Assembly (NCBI GenBank): GCA_000697335.1
Contig: JNEM01012272.1
Location: 1-16,608, forward strand
Length of the DNA: 16,608 bases
Direction of reading: 5' to 3'
From: Conidiobolus incongruus B7586
Lineage: Eukaryota > Entomophthoromycota > Entomophthoromycetes > Entomophthorales > Conidiobolaceae
A program made the translations under genes and the position numbers. Within the stretch, counting starts at the first letter, position 1. Every line of letters begins with the position of its first letter. Below, piece after piece: positions 1-8,720 of the stretch. The notes beneath the pieces were generated by a model that ran no database searches, had not been told where the DNA came from, and saw only the letters and a program-made list of their open reading frames with translations.

Positions 1-1
1 A

Positions 2-409
2 TGCTATTCTTATTTAGTTCCTAAAGGAAAATCCATTAATAGTAAACTTTATATTTCTTTTTTAAATAAAACTATTTCTAATTGGTATTCTCAATATAAT
101 TTGAGAAGACCTATTATTTTACATGATAATTATAAAATACATAAATCTAAAGTTGTAAAAAACTTTCTAATTAAAAATAACTGGAAAGAACTACCACATC
201 CAGTATATTCCCCAGATTATAACCCATGTGATTATAATTGTTTTGGGCAATTAAAAAACCAGCTTGCAGGAAAGAAAATTTCTGCAGGAAAATTTAATTG
301 GTTTGTGAAACATCAAATTTCAGTCCTTAATAAAAAGAACTGTTTTTTAGGTGTTAGATCTTTGCCAAAAGTATGGCAAAAAGTTATTAGAAATAAAGGA
401 AATTATTAA
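2..409 (+). CDS. mariner transposase, C-terminal part
   Basis: The frame is open from the window edge to a TAA stop and gives the last 135 residues of a transposase; mariner transposases are usually about 345 residues, so some 200 lie upstream. It catalyses cut-and-paste transposition through a DDE/D triad. Two of the three catalytic aspartates are visible: Asp42 in HDNYKIH (125-127) and Asp77 in YSPDYNPCDYN (230-232). Thirty-four residues separate them, which is the DD34D spacing diagnostic of mariner. The upstream GKSINSKLYISFL segment and the PHPVYSPDYNPCDY block are also typical. The first aspartate lies outside the window. The product acts in the nucleus on the element's inverted repeats. 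I see no stop or frameshift in this third. There is no ATG near the start of the visible part; translation must begin upstream. Confidence 0.92.
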   Translation, partial: CYSYLVPKGKSINSKLYISFLNKTISNWYSQYNLRRPIILHDNYKIHKSKVVKNFLIKNNWKELPHPVYSPDYNPCDYNCFGQLKNQLAGKKISAGKFNWFVKHQISVLNKKNCFLGVRSLPKVWQKVIRNKGNY

Positions 410-471
410 TTTTATATTATATATTTATTTTTACTTTGTATATATTAAAATGTTTATTTTTTTTCAATTGC

Positions 472-503
472 AAAAAATTCCCATTATTTAAATTACAAAG
501 TAA
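472..503 (+). repeat. right terminal inverted repeat of mariner copy 1
   Basis: Read outward-in on the minus strand it starts TTACTTTGTAATTTAAATAA and continues TGGGAATTTTTT. It matches the left end of copy 2 (1884-1915) with only a few differences. It is the transposase binding and cleavage site, flanked by TA at 504-505. Confidence 0.85.
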
Positions 504-560
504 TAGTTGTTACAGTCCCAAAAATTCTTAAAAGACACAACATTTTTATTACTTAAAATA

Positions 561-951
561 ATGAGTTTCCAAGTTTATTTTACATATAAACCTCATAAAG
601 ATGAGTTTACTCTTCCTGGTATACCAGGTGCTAGATTTTGCTATATTAATATGTTGAATGCTACAGATGAGGAGATAATCGATTTCAATGAATATATTGA
701 TGAAGATAGAGGTCCTGTTTGTAAAAAAAGTATTATTCATTATTGATAAGATGTCTTTTGAAGATCACAAAATCAAAGTAATTCATGTGGTTAGATCACC
801 AGAATATCACATTGTTTTTCAAACATATTTAGAATGTGCCTTTTCAATCAGTTGTTGTTTAGAAGCTGCTAATTTAAGCTTTGAAGAGGCAATTGAAGAC
901 CTTTATGCCGCTGAAGACACTATTCCTATACCATTTCATTTGATCAGCTAA
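561..951 (+). CDS. unrecognised small gene in two frames, possibly one 43-nt intron
   Basis: An ATG at 561 opens a frame (MSFQVYFTYKPHKDEFTLPG...) that ends in TAA-type stops after 740. A second frame, starting from ATG 751 or joined from the first, continues to a TAA at 949-951. Both halves have balanced, acidic, coding-like composition. Removing 721-763 (GTAAAA...TTTTGAAG, 43 nt) joins the frames exactly to give 115 residues, ending ...DTIPIPFHLIS. Alternatively a frameshift at the run of seven A at 723-729 links them, which would make this a broken gene. A third frame just past the stop also reads as coding (SFDQLNEFTLLREALD, about 936-986), which favours decay. I see no signal peptide, membrane segment or known motif and do not recognise the family. 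It starts 58 bases after the mariner end and lies just 5' of the APC1 remnant. It is far better preserved than that remnant, so it is probably a separate unit. Confidence 0.4.
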
Positions 952-1172
952 ATGAATTTACTCTTTTGCGAGAAGCTTTAGATTAGGTGAAGCCACTGTC
1001 ACAACTCTTTCATTTTTAGTCTTTTTATGTCTCTCTTAGTGGAAATTCTTAAAACAACTATTAATCTAATGTAATTATTCAATATAAATCGAAATAGTAT
1101 TGCCAACTCAAAAAATCTTCGTTAATCATTATGTTTATAAATAAAATGACTATACCATATACTATATTTTAA
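952..1172. other. AT-rich spacer, no gene seen
   Basis: There is a short continuation of a coding-like frame up to the TAG at 984-986 (see the entry for 561-951). Beyond that I see only AT-rich sequence with no open frame, RNA gene or repeat. The beginning of the APC1-like copy may lie here but cannot be recognised. Confidence 0.5.
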
Positions 1173-1881
1173 ACAGAAGTCAAAGCTCATTCCTATTACC
1201 TCACCATCCTCATTTCACATCAGTTCCTTTTGTTTGACTATTGTGAATTAAAACAATCTCACAAATTAGATAATTCCAATCATGCCACATTTCAATGCAT
1301 TCAATTTCAAGATGAGCTCTATTTAGTAATAGCTCAAATCTCCATCCTAGAATTCATTCCCCCCCCCACAAAGTGATCAATACTACATACAAATTCATCA
1401 GCATTCAACACTACAACAACTGTGACCACTTGTCAAAGGTTGTCTACTACAATTTTCTATTGAATATCTCCTATTAATCTGAAATCTTTTGCAGCTAGAC
1501 ATGACTTTCCAATATCAGTATTATTTTGACATTAAAGTATAACTGAAGAAGTATATGAAATTGAATGTGGTGTATAATTCCAATGATTTCAATTATTTGG
1601 TGACAATTAATAGATTTATGAGGTATTGTTAGTTATGGAATTTTGATCTAAATGCAATCTAAAGCCAAGAAGAAGTTAGTGAAAGACCCCAAAAAACAAC
1701 TAAAATCAACTATTGATCCAAAATTACTAGAGTAATTTTTATTATTTAAACATTGTATATCTAAGTATAGTGAATTGCACAATTTTTAGAATTTGAAATT
1801 TATTCAAAAAATTCCAGTAAAACTACTACAAAGTAATCCATTTAACTAATTAATTAGTGAATCCCTACTAATGTAAAATGG
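1173..1881 (+). pseudogene. APC1: decayed APC1 gene copy, N-terminal part
   Basis: APC1 is the largest scaffold subunit of the anaphase-promoting complex, the ubiquitin ligase that triggers anaphase; its N-terminus is a WD40-like beta-propeller. Two segments fit. A frame open from 1173 to the stop at 1374-1376 contains LTILISHQFLLFDY and DELYLVIAQISILEF, like the propeller strands that precede the LPF...GLLLQR motif of the family. A frame from 1495 contains YLVTINRFMRYC, a stop, then LWNFDLNAI, matching the family pattern 'LLVTYN...hsvW.lR' (about 1594-1653). At 1439-1494 there is a likely fossil intron of 56 nt, with a branch-like CTATTAAT and a TTTTGCAG acceptor but a poor GTTGTC donor. A run of nine C at 1359-1367 lies at the end of the first segment. 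Several stops and frame changes rule out a working gene. The part ends where mariner copy 2 is inserted. Confidence 0.6.
1439..1494 (+). other. probable fossil intron in the APC1 remnant
   Basis: This 56-nt stretch ends in a pyrimidine-rich TTTTGCAG and has CTATTAAT about 20 bases upstream, fitting a branch point. Its length resembles the 60-nt intron of the large intact gene. The donor GTTGTC is not canonical, which decay would explain. If real, the APC1 copy came from DNA duplication or is the original locus, not a copy made from mRNA. Confidence 0.4.
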
Positions 1882-1883
1882 TA

Positions 1884-1915
1884 TTACTCTGTATTTTTAA
1901 TAATGGGAATTTTTT
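1884..1915 (+). repeat. left terminal inverted repeat of mariner copy 2
   Basis: It begins TTACTCTGTATTTTTAATAA and continues TGGGAATTTTTT, preceded by TA. It pairs with 3151-3183 and is near-identical to the inverted right end of copy 1 (472-503). Confidence 0.88.
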
Positions 1916-3150
1916 ATAATTAAAAATAAATAAATATTTTAATATATGATATATAAAAATAAATATATAATATAAATTTAATAGTTTCTTTTATTTTTAA
2001 TAAGTTTTTGTTATACTTTTAACAAACTTTTAATACTTAAATAATACTTTTTATTAATGATTAAAATTTAATGTTTTATAAACTAATTAAATTTTCCTGT
2101 AGAAATTTTCTTTCTTATAAGCTAGTTTTTTAATTACTTAAAGTAATTATAATTACATAAGTTATAATCTAAAGAGTATACTAGATATAGTAGTTTTTTC
2201 TAGTTATTTTTAATTAGAAAGTTTTTTATAATTTTAAATTTATGTATTTTATAATTATTATGTAAAATAATAAGTTTTCTCAAATTATATTAAAAACACT
2301 AATTAAAAATACTTTTATTTAAAAAACAATATAAAGTTTACTATTAATTAATTTTCCTTTAAAAATTAAATAAAAATAGTATATACTATTATAGTTTGTT
2401 ATAATAATTAATATTTGTTTATTAATAAAATATTTATTTAAAAAATTTATAAAAAAGGTTAATTTAACTTAATCTAACATTTTAATTTATATTTTAGTAA
2501 AAGATTATATATAAAAATTTAAGTTTCATTAATTATAATTATTTATTATAAAAGTTTAAGCTTCTAATAATATTTTAATAAGTTTTATTTAATAATAATT
2601 ACTCTAATTTTTTTTAAGCTTTAGTTAAATTATAAAATACTTATTTTATATTTTAATTTATTAATTTAAGTTTAAACTTTAATATATATAAAATACTTAT
2701 AAAACTAATATTAAAGTACTTAAATAATTCTTTAATTAAAATAAAAAAGTACTTTTTAATATATTTTTTTATTTTATTAAAAATTAAAAGAATAATAATT
2801 AAAGTTAGTTTTTAAATTTTAATAAGTTTTAGATAATTTCTTTCTTAACTTTAAAGTAATTTACCTAGTAATAAATTGTTGATTTAAATAATACTTTATT
2901 ATAAAAAGTTGCTTGTAAATTTTAAATAATCTTAAAGGGTTTTTGGTTAAATTTTATTAATACTAAAAAAAACTTTTGATAATTATTATTTAGTTTAAAT
3001 ATAATTAAATTAAACTACCAATTTTAAAAAGTTAATTTTTTAATCAAAAAAATTATTATATATATATAAATTAAAAATATATAATTTCCTATTAACTTTA
3101 TATATATTTATTTATTTAAAATTAATAATATATTTGAAAAATCAAAAATT

Positions 3151-3183
3151 AAAAAATTTACCATTACTTCAAATTTAAGGTAA
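3151..3183 (-). repeat. right terminal inverted repeat of mariner copy 2
   Basis: On the minus strand it reads TTACCTTAAATTTGAAGTAA then TGGTAAATTTTTT. It keeps the TTAC end and the TAATGG core seen at 1884-1915 and is followed by the TA duplicate at 3184-3185. Confidence 0.82.
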
Positions 3184-3185
3184 TA

Positions 3186-6100
3186 TATTGAATTATTTAC
3201 CCAAAATAGGATTTTACCAATCATCCAACAGTTTAGAATTTATAATACTAATTGATAATAAAATATAAAAACATATTAAGTTTAAATTAATATTAGTATC
3301 AGTTATTAAGAAACTAGAGTGCAGTGATTTTATCATTCTAAAAACAAAAGGATCTCCATTGATGAGAAGTGACACAATTATAATACTTGATTCTATGAAC
3401 AATCAATTATAAACTCTAATCAATTACAAAAATTTCATTCAAATCCTGAGTCCTTTACACCATCCTATAGAATCCATTGACTATTGTGCTAATTTCCAAT
3501 TTCTTTAACACTTGATAATGGTATTTAAAATTAAATGGACCTTAGATTGGAATTGAACAAATTTGGAAGACTTTAGACCTTATCACTATAGCCCCATTTA
3601 TTATAAATCCTTAATTAGAGTTATAAACCTAAAAATTGAATCATCGAGTTCTTGCAACAATGGAAAATCTTTAGAATTTGAAACTTTATCTCTATTTCCA
3701 ATTCAAGAAGAGGTGGGATATTCAGTATGGATGTTTCGATATTGAAACAATTTTTACCCAGTTTCAACAATTTCAAGACCCATGAATGTTGTCAAATAAT
3801 TCAGAGTTTGAATCAATTAAGTATCCAATTCAAATTGGACTCCATTCATCCCAATCATTATCAAATTTTATTTCAATTTCTAAATTTTAATAACCTATTG
3901 AAATACTTCTACAAGTTCAAATACACCATAAATCTCAATCTTATAAAAATCATATCATTTAAAATTTTGAAATTATTTGAAGGTTCAGTCATATAATAAT
4001 ATGACAATAGTTTATGGTTAAGAATTAATAATGAGTGTTTTAAACCTCAGACGAGATAATGTGAATGAAAAATATTGTGAAAAATTTGAAAGTAAAGGAT
4101 TTAAGGAGTATTTAGAGTTAATTCGTAATTTTAAATAATTAAATAATCAAAAATACTCAGTTTGGATATTTTAAAATTCAACAATTGTCACTTATTTAAA
4201 GCTTAAGAGTGATTCAGTAGTACAATAACTTCAAAGCCATCGTATCAATCATTTCTACTTCTTATCCCTAATCCAACTACCATTTCATTCCCGTCAACCT
4301 TTTCCACAATCTACTTAGTACTACAATTTGAATAATTGTGTACTAAATTTAACAAATTTACGATAGTTGGGAGTTTTTTAGCATGTAATTGTTAGAAACT
4401 AATAAGATGAATCGTGAATAATGATGATATTTAATTCGGTAATAGAATTATTAGACCTAGAGTACAAGAAACTATCCAGTACAGTATATTTTGGAATCTT
4501 AAGCGCTTGTGATAATACTAGAAAATTGAACTGTTGTGACAGGATTCAAATAGGTAAAAAACTTCAAGGGTTGAAATTTACTAAAATTTGCATCAAATTT
4601 CTACCAGTGTTCGATCAAACCCCCGATACCATCAAATGTATTGACAATATTAACACAGCTGATAAATGGTCCATTGGAAGCAAGCTCATATTCATGAGTC
4701 TCTACCACTAATTAAATTTAGACTTGAGTCAATTCTACACTCTGTTTTTGACAAAACATTGAGCCATCAAAATCGGTCTACTCCTAGTTCTAGGACTCCA
4801 ACACAAATACTTGAAAATCAGTATTATAACAAGGTCGTTAAGTCTTTACATACAGCCCATCGTAGACAAATTTCTCACTTTGGAATTTGACAAACTTAAG
4901 AAGGATATCTCCAACTTCAAAAGTATTCACTACCTTACTCAGTGTGCTGTCCTAGCCAGTGTGAAATTCCTTCACTTGAGCAGGAGTCTAACACTACAAT
5001 CCTTGGAGCCATTTCCAAAAAGATTGAAATTGACAAGTGACGATGATGTGGCCGAAGGATCATTAAAATAGAGTATTATAATCTCAAGTTCTGAAATTGC
5101 CTTAGGCCTTATACAACTTAGTTCCTCCAATGGGATATTATAGCTCTGAATCTTTTGAAAATATTAATGAGTACTGTGAGGAATGATTATGATGGAGGAT
5201 GAGAGAGTGATAGAGATTGTGGGAATAATAAAAAAATTTCAAATTTTGACTATAGCATTTGCTTTGAGATTTAAATTAGGATTCTGTAGTAATAAATACA
5301 AAGGATTTGATGAAGTTTTCAACATATTAAATTATTTTAACCTTACATTGTTGATTTTATTAGTTCTTGGCTTCTTCAAATTCACTTTGGAGTTACATTG
5401 TCGTTCATCTTTTCACCAACTACAATTACCTCCCAATCTTCACAATTTGAACTTCAAGGTTTATGACAATCATTAAGATTAGAAATCCTTTTAAAAACTT
5501 AATGCCTCCAAATGATTTTTAATTATTATAAAATTTTTGGGATCTCAGCATTCTTAAGTACTAAAATATCTTGAGGGAGAATAGTAATTTGCCTAACAAT
5601 GATTAGATAAATATTCCAGAAAATTTCTATATAATTATTAATAAATTACCTTTATATTTTGATTATTTTGTTTATTTTGATATTAATCAATTTGGGTAGT
5701 TGTGACTAAGAAGTTATAAAAGAATTATTAAAACTCAAAAGCATTGTAGTGAACTGTCAACATATTCACTATAAACTGGTAGGTCTCTTTATGTTTCATT
5801 TGTTCCCAAAATAGATTGAAAAATTCTAGAAACCAAATATCTGATTGCACTAACATTCTTACCATTCACTAATATTTAGCAGACTGCAAACTTTCAAACC
5901 ATACTGGAATCTTTGGGATTTTTGCTATTGTCTCCGATTTCACCATTAACCTTAGCCTCAAGAAATTTTTTGAATGGGGATCTATTAAGGATTAAGATTT
6001 TGATATAGTTAGAAGATCTATTGGGAAGGGTGAATGTAATAGGGAATTATGACAGTATTGAATTTGTCTGATAGGAAATTTGTGAAAAGGATGAAATCGG

Positions 6101-6535
6101 TTTATGGTGGTCGAAGTGTTTCTATAAATGATAAAATATCAAATACTGAGATCGTTGAAATGTGTTGTAGGGACCAAGTAATTAAATTGTCACTCAATCG
6201 ATGGAATTATGTCCATCTACCTACCACCACCAGTGAAGCCCAATGGTATGTTCAAATCCATTAATCTTCCAATCTTTTAAGTCGCTACCTAAAACTTACC
6301 AATTTCCCACCATTTCAAACCCAATTGGGGTCAGATTCAAATTTTTAAAATACTTTACAAATTAGTTGGAACACACAAAGCCCAAGTTGAAATGAAATAT
6401 AAGCAGTTTTTGGCATTGACTATGGCTAAATTGCATTCATATTTTAACGAGTGTGAGACTGATTAATTGAGAAGGAAGTATAATGAAATAACTTGAGAAT
6501 TGACTAAGGATTGTGAATAATATAAAAATAATAAT
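3186..6535 (+). pseudogene. APC1: decayed APC1 gene copy, middle and C-terminal part (PC repeats)
   Basis: Coding-like sequence on the + strand resumes directly after mariner copy 2, and I find APC1 landmarks in family order. Frame 1: SLTLDNG at 3502-3522 (family 'vtLelsNG') and IIEFLQQW near 3650. Frame 2: LTKH, a TGA, then AIKIGLLLVLGL (about 4748-4801), then SIITRSLSLYI (about 4820), equivalent to 'TKGHEMTSIGLLLG...MSITRLLSIHI' of the proteasome/cyclosome repeats. Next come SSSEIALGLIQLSSSNG (5084-5134), like the 'SYSLAAGLALGMV' repeat, and IAFALRFKLGFCSNKYKGFD (about 5252-5311), like 'IAGACLSLGFRFAGSENLSAF'. Frame 1: RLQTFKPYWNLWDF (5881-5922), like 'YHLQALRHLYVLA', and TVLNLSDRKFVKRMKSVYGG (from 6052), like 'LLIDLSKGTQHLKSIL'. 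There are well over ten in-frame stops and at least two frame changes, but long stretches stay in one frame, so point changes outnumber indels. The two parts total about 4.06 kb, short for a protein of 1,500-2,000 residues, so some sequence is lost. A working APC1 elsewhere is expected. Confidence 0.7.
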
Positions 6536-8040
6536 TAAAAATTTGATAAAATATTAGAAATATTCAATTTATTATAATCTTTTATTTGATTTTAATATAA
6601 TTTTATTCATTATTTTTATTAATTTATTTTTATATTTTTAATATTTTAAAGTTTTCTTTTTACAATAAATTGAAAATTTATATGAATTTCATAATATATA
6701 TATTTATTTATATAAGTTTTAAAAAACTTTCAAAATTTTTTTAATCATTAAAATCTTTGAAAAATTGATCAATATATTAACAATTATATTCATATATAAA
6801 AATAGTCATTAGTTAATTACAATTACAAAATTATATACACATCGAATAATATGGTGTTAATTGTATTATTAATCATTTTAAAATTCAATTTTTTTGTTTA
6901 AAATTAAAAATTTAAATAATACTAATTGCATCCAAATATTTTGCAAACATAATTGTGAATTTATATATTAGCTTTTATCAAATGATGATTAGCTATAAAT
7001 TAATTGATTCAAATTATTATAAATATTGAATTAAAGATTATGCATCCGCTCATCGAATTGATTTCCTTCGAGTTGTTTTCAATTATTGGTAAAAAATAAA
7101 AAAAATTGTCTTTCGGAATATCAAAGATAGTTTTTCACGAGCTAATCAATTATCAGCAATATTTCAACATAGATTAATCCAATAGAACAGTAAAAATAAT
7201 CAAGTCTCATAGATGATTGAAATCATTTGCCTTATATCATATGGTAAACTAAATTGGAATAGTTAGACAATAATTAATCAGATGCTTTCAATTATTGAGT
7301 GTAATTGGAAAGAAAAGTAGCGAAATATTTGATAATAGACATTAAACAACATTCTAAAATTAAGAGTTAAAAAATTTTCCTAGGCTTAGAAAATTTATTA
7401 ATTGAGTTAAAATTTTTAGTATAAGGATTAATTCATTAAGGTGATAAAAATTAAATGGAATAGATATTGTTTAGTGTGATTTAATTGAATAGATTGAAAA
7501 ACATTAAAATATACAATAGACCCCTGATACTCTTTTGATATATATATATACAACGTTTTGTTTATTATGTAAGAGTTCATGATAGTTATATGATAGCTTC
7601 TTAAATATTATCAAAAACTGAAATTGACAGAATTAAAATATAATAATTATGCATAATACTAAATATTTTATAAAAAATCAAAATAAAATACCTTATTAAT
7701 ACCTTTTAATTAATCTAGTAAAATTAAAGATAATAAATTTGTCATATGTTTAATTTTTTATAAGGATTAATTTGTTTACGTTTTATCTCTTTTAGAAATA
7801 TTGCGTTGTATTTTTAAATGGAAACTAAGAACAAAAATCTATTTAAATCATATGATGCACATTTGAATAAAGAAATTATTCGAATATTATATTGATTCTT
7901 ATCAACTATTATTTTAATACAATTTTGATAAATTTTAATGCTGATATGAATTTCCTAGTCAGTTCAAATTACATTTTGATTGCTATAAAAATATCAAAAA
8001 ATTTAAACAAGTGTAAATTATTTAGGAAAACCAATATTGA
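6536..8040. other. AT-rich intergenic stretch, faint remnant near 7030-7340
   Basis: This is mostly very AT-rich DNA with no open frame of note. About 7030-7340 and 7500-7530 are richer in G and C. On the minus strand the former reads coding-like short pieces such as AREKLSLIFRKT and LPYDIRQMISIIYE, broken by stops. I do not recognise a family. No tRNA, inverted repeat or further mariner end was found by eye. Confidence 0.4.
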
Positions 8041-8229
8041 TTGAATAATATTTGCTTGTTAATCCCTTATCAGCAAATCCAATACCTTACCCATATAATT
8101 CAAATTTTCCAGCATTGTCCAGAATGCATTCAGTTGCCAAAAGAGCCATCAAATACCAATCATAAAATATTAGCCAATTACCCAGTTTCCAAATTTTCTA
8201 AACTTCATGCTCAATTCATCCCAATTTAG
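8041..8229. pseudogene. unidentified coding-like remnant, strand uncertain
   Basis: This block is more GC-rich than its surroundings. On the + strand a 62-codon frame from a TTG codon is uninterrupted (LLIPYQQIQYLTHIIQIF...). On the minus strand, from about 8235 down to about 7930, a frame with a few stops reads WDELSMKFRKFGNWVIG, then LFWQLNAFWTMLENLNYMGK and VLDLLIRD. The minus reading looks more like a helical protein and may continue the remnant near 7030-7340. I cannot assign either to a family. A decayed minus-strand gene is my preferred reading. Confidence 0.3.
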
Positions 8230-8572
8230 ACAAAATGAAAAACAACTGAGTTGAATTTTGATCAAATTTAACATGAGTGGAGGAACTATAATAACAAATG
8301 ATAGTTTATAAATAATAATTTAAAAAATGTATTTTATACATAACTTGAAATACTATAAAAAATTATTCTATTAAAATTTTTTTAAAAGGGTGGGGAAAAA
8401 AAGTTATTATTAAAATTTTCTAAATATATAAAAATTAAACACAGTCCAAATAATTTTTTAATTCAATTAATTGATAAAAATTTAACTCTTTATCTTTAAA
8501 ATTTATTCATTTTAAAATTATTAATTATTATTTAAAATTAATATACACATATAAATAATAAATAAAGTATTC

Positions 8573-8604
<32 letters not shown>
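8573..8604. repeat. (AAT)10 microsatellite
   Basis: Ten uninterrupted AAT units plus AA lie about 120 bases upstream of the start codon of the CH-CH-spectrin-GAS2 gene. No other pure trinucleotide run of this length was noticed. It probably sits in promoter or 5' untranslated DNA. Confidence 0.95.
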
Positions 8605-8663
8605 GATAAAAAAATAAATTAATTAATAAGTGAAAAATATTTAATTTCATACACACTCAAACA

Positions 8664-8674
8664 TATATAAATAA
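8664..8674 (+). promoter_or_regulatory. TATA-like element upstream of the CH-GAS2 gene
   Basis: TATATAAATAA lies 46 bases before the ATG at 8721. In sequence this AT-rich such matches are common by chance, so only its position supports it. The ATG context (ttttaaaATGTCT) has A at -3, as favoured for eukaryotic starts. Confidence 0.25.
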
Positions 8675-8720
8675 AAATTTATTATATATGTATATTCATC
8701 TACTCTAAATTAATTTTAAA

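Larger units (their letters stand above)
1..503 (+). mobile_element. mariner-family DNA transposon, 3' part (copy 1), cut by window edge
   Basis: This is the right-hand portion of a Tc1/mariner element. It carries the C-terminal third of a DD34D transposase (2-409), a short AT-rich 3' untranslated stretch, and a terminal inverted repeat ending in GTAA at 500-503, followed by a TA target dinucleotide at 504-505. The end was placed by comparison with the inverted copy at 1884-3183, whose left end matches it as reverse complement. The whole stretch 1-503 aligns with the reverse complement of about 1884-2382. The left end lies outside the window. The open transposase frame and higher G+C suggest this copy is much younger than copy 2, but whether it is active cannot be judged from a third of it. 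Confidence 0.93.
1884..3183 (-). mobile_element. mariner copy 2, full length (1300 bp), heavily decayed, inverted relative to copy 1
   Basis: It is bounded by imperfect terminal inverted repeats (1884-1915 and 3151-3183) and by TA on both sides (1882-1883 and 3184-3185), as expected for mariner target-site duplication. Its length of 1300 bp is the classic mariner length. The reverse complement of about 1884-2382 aligns with copy 1 (1-503) almost without gaps. Over 2092-2336 against 47-292 I counted about 35 substitutions, roughly 86% identity. The transposase reading direction is therefore minus, with its C-terminal part near 1990-2380. No frame of useful length survives, and the sequence is almost pure A+T. 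The element lies inside the decayed APC1 copy, with APC1-like sequence on both sides. Confidence 0.9.

Noticed and set aside
4694-4717. A 24-nt intron (GTCTCTACCACTAATTAAATTTAG) removing a stop in the APC1-like frame
   Set aside because: It has a tempting CTAAT and TTTAG, but other stops, such as the TGA at 4760-4762 inside the conserved LTKH-AIKIGLLL block, cannot be explained by introns, and the proven intron is 60 nt.
4666-4890. 74-codon frame overlapping the APC1 remnant
   Set aside because: It overlaps the frame that carries the recognisable APC1 motifs and shows none itself; it is a shadow frame.
4031-5476. Alternative genetic code in which TAA/TAG read as glutamine, because the frame becomes long and plausible when stops are read through
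   Set aside because: The intact gene nearby uses many CAA and CAG codons, has no internal TAA or TAG over more than 2000 codons, and ends with TAA. TGA stops are also present in the remnant. Decay explains the pattern better.
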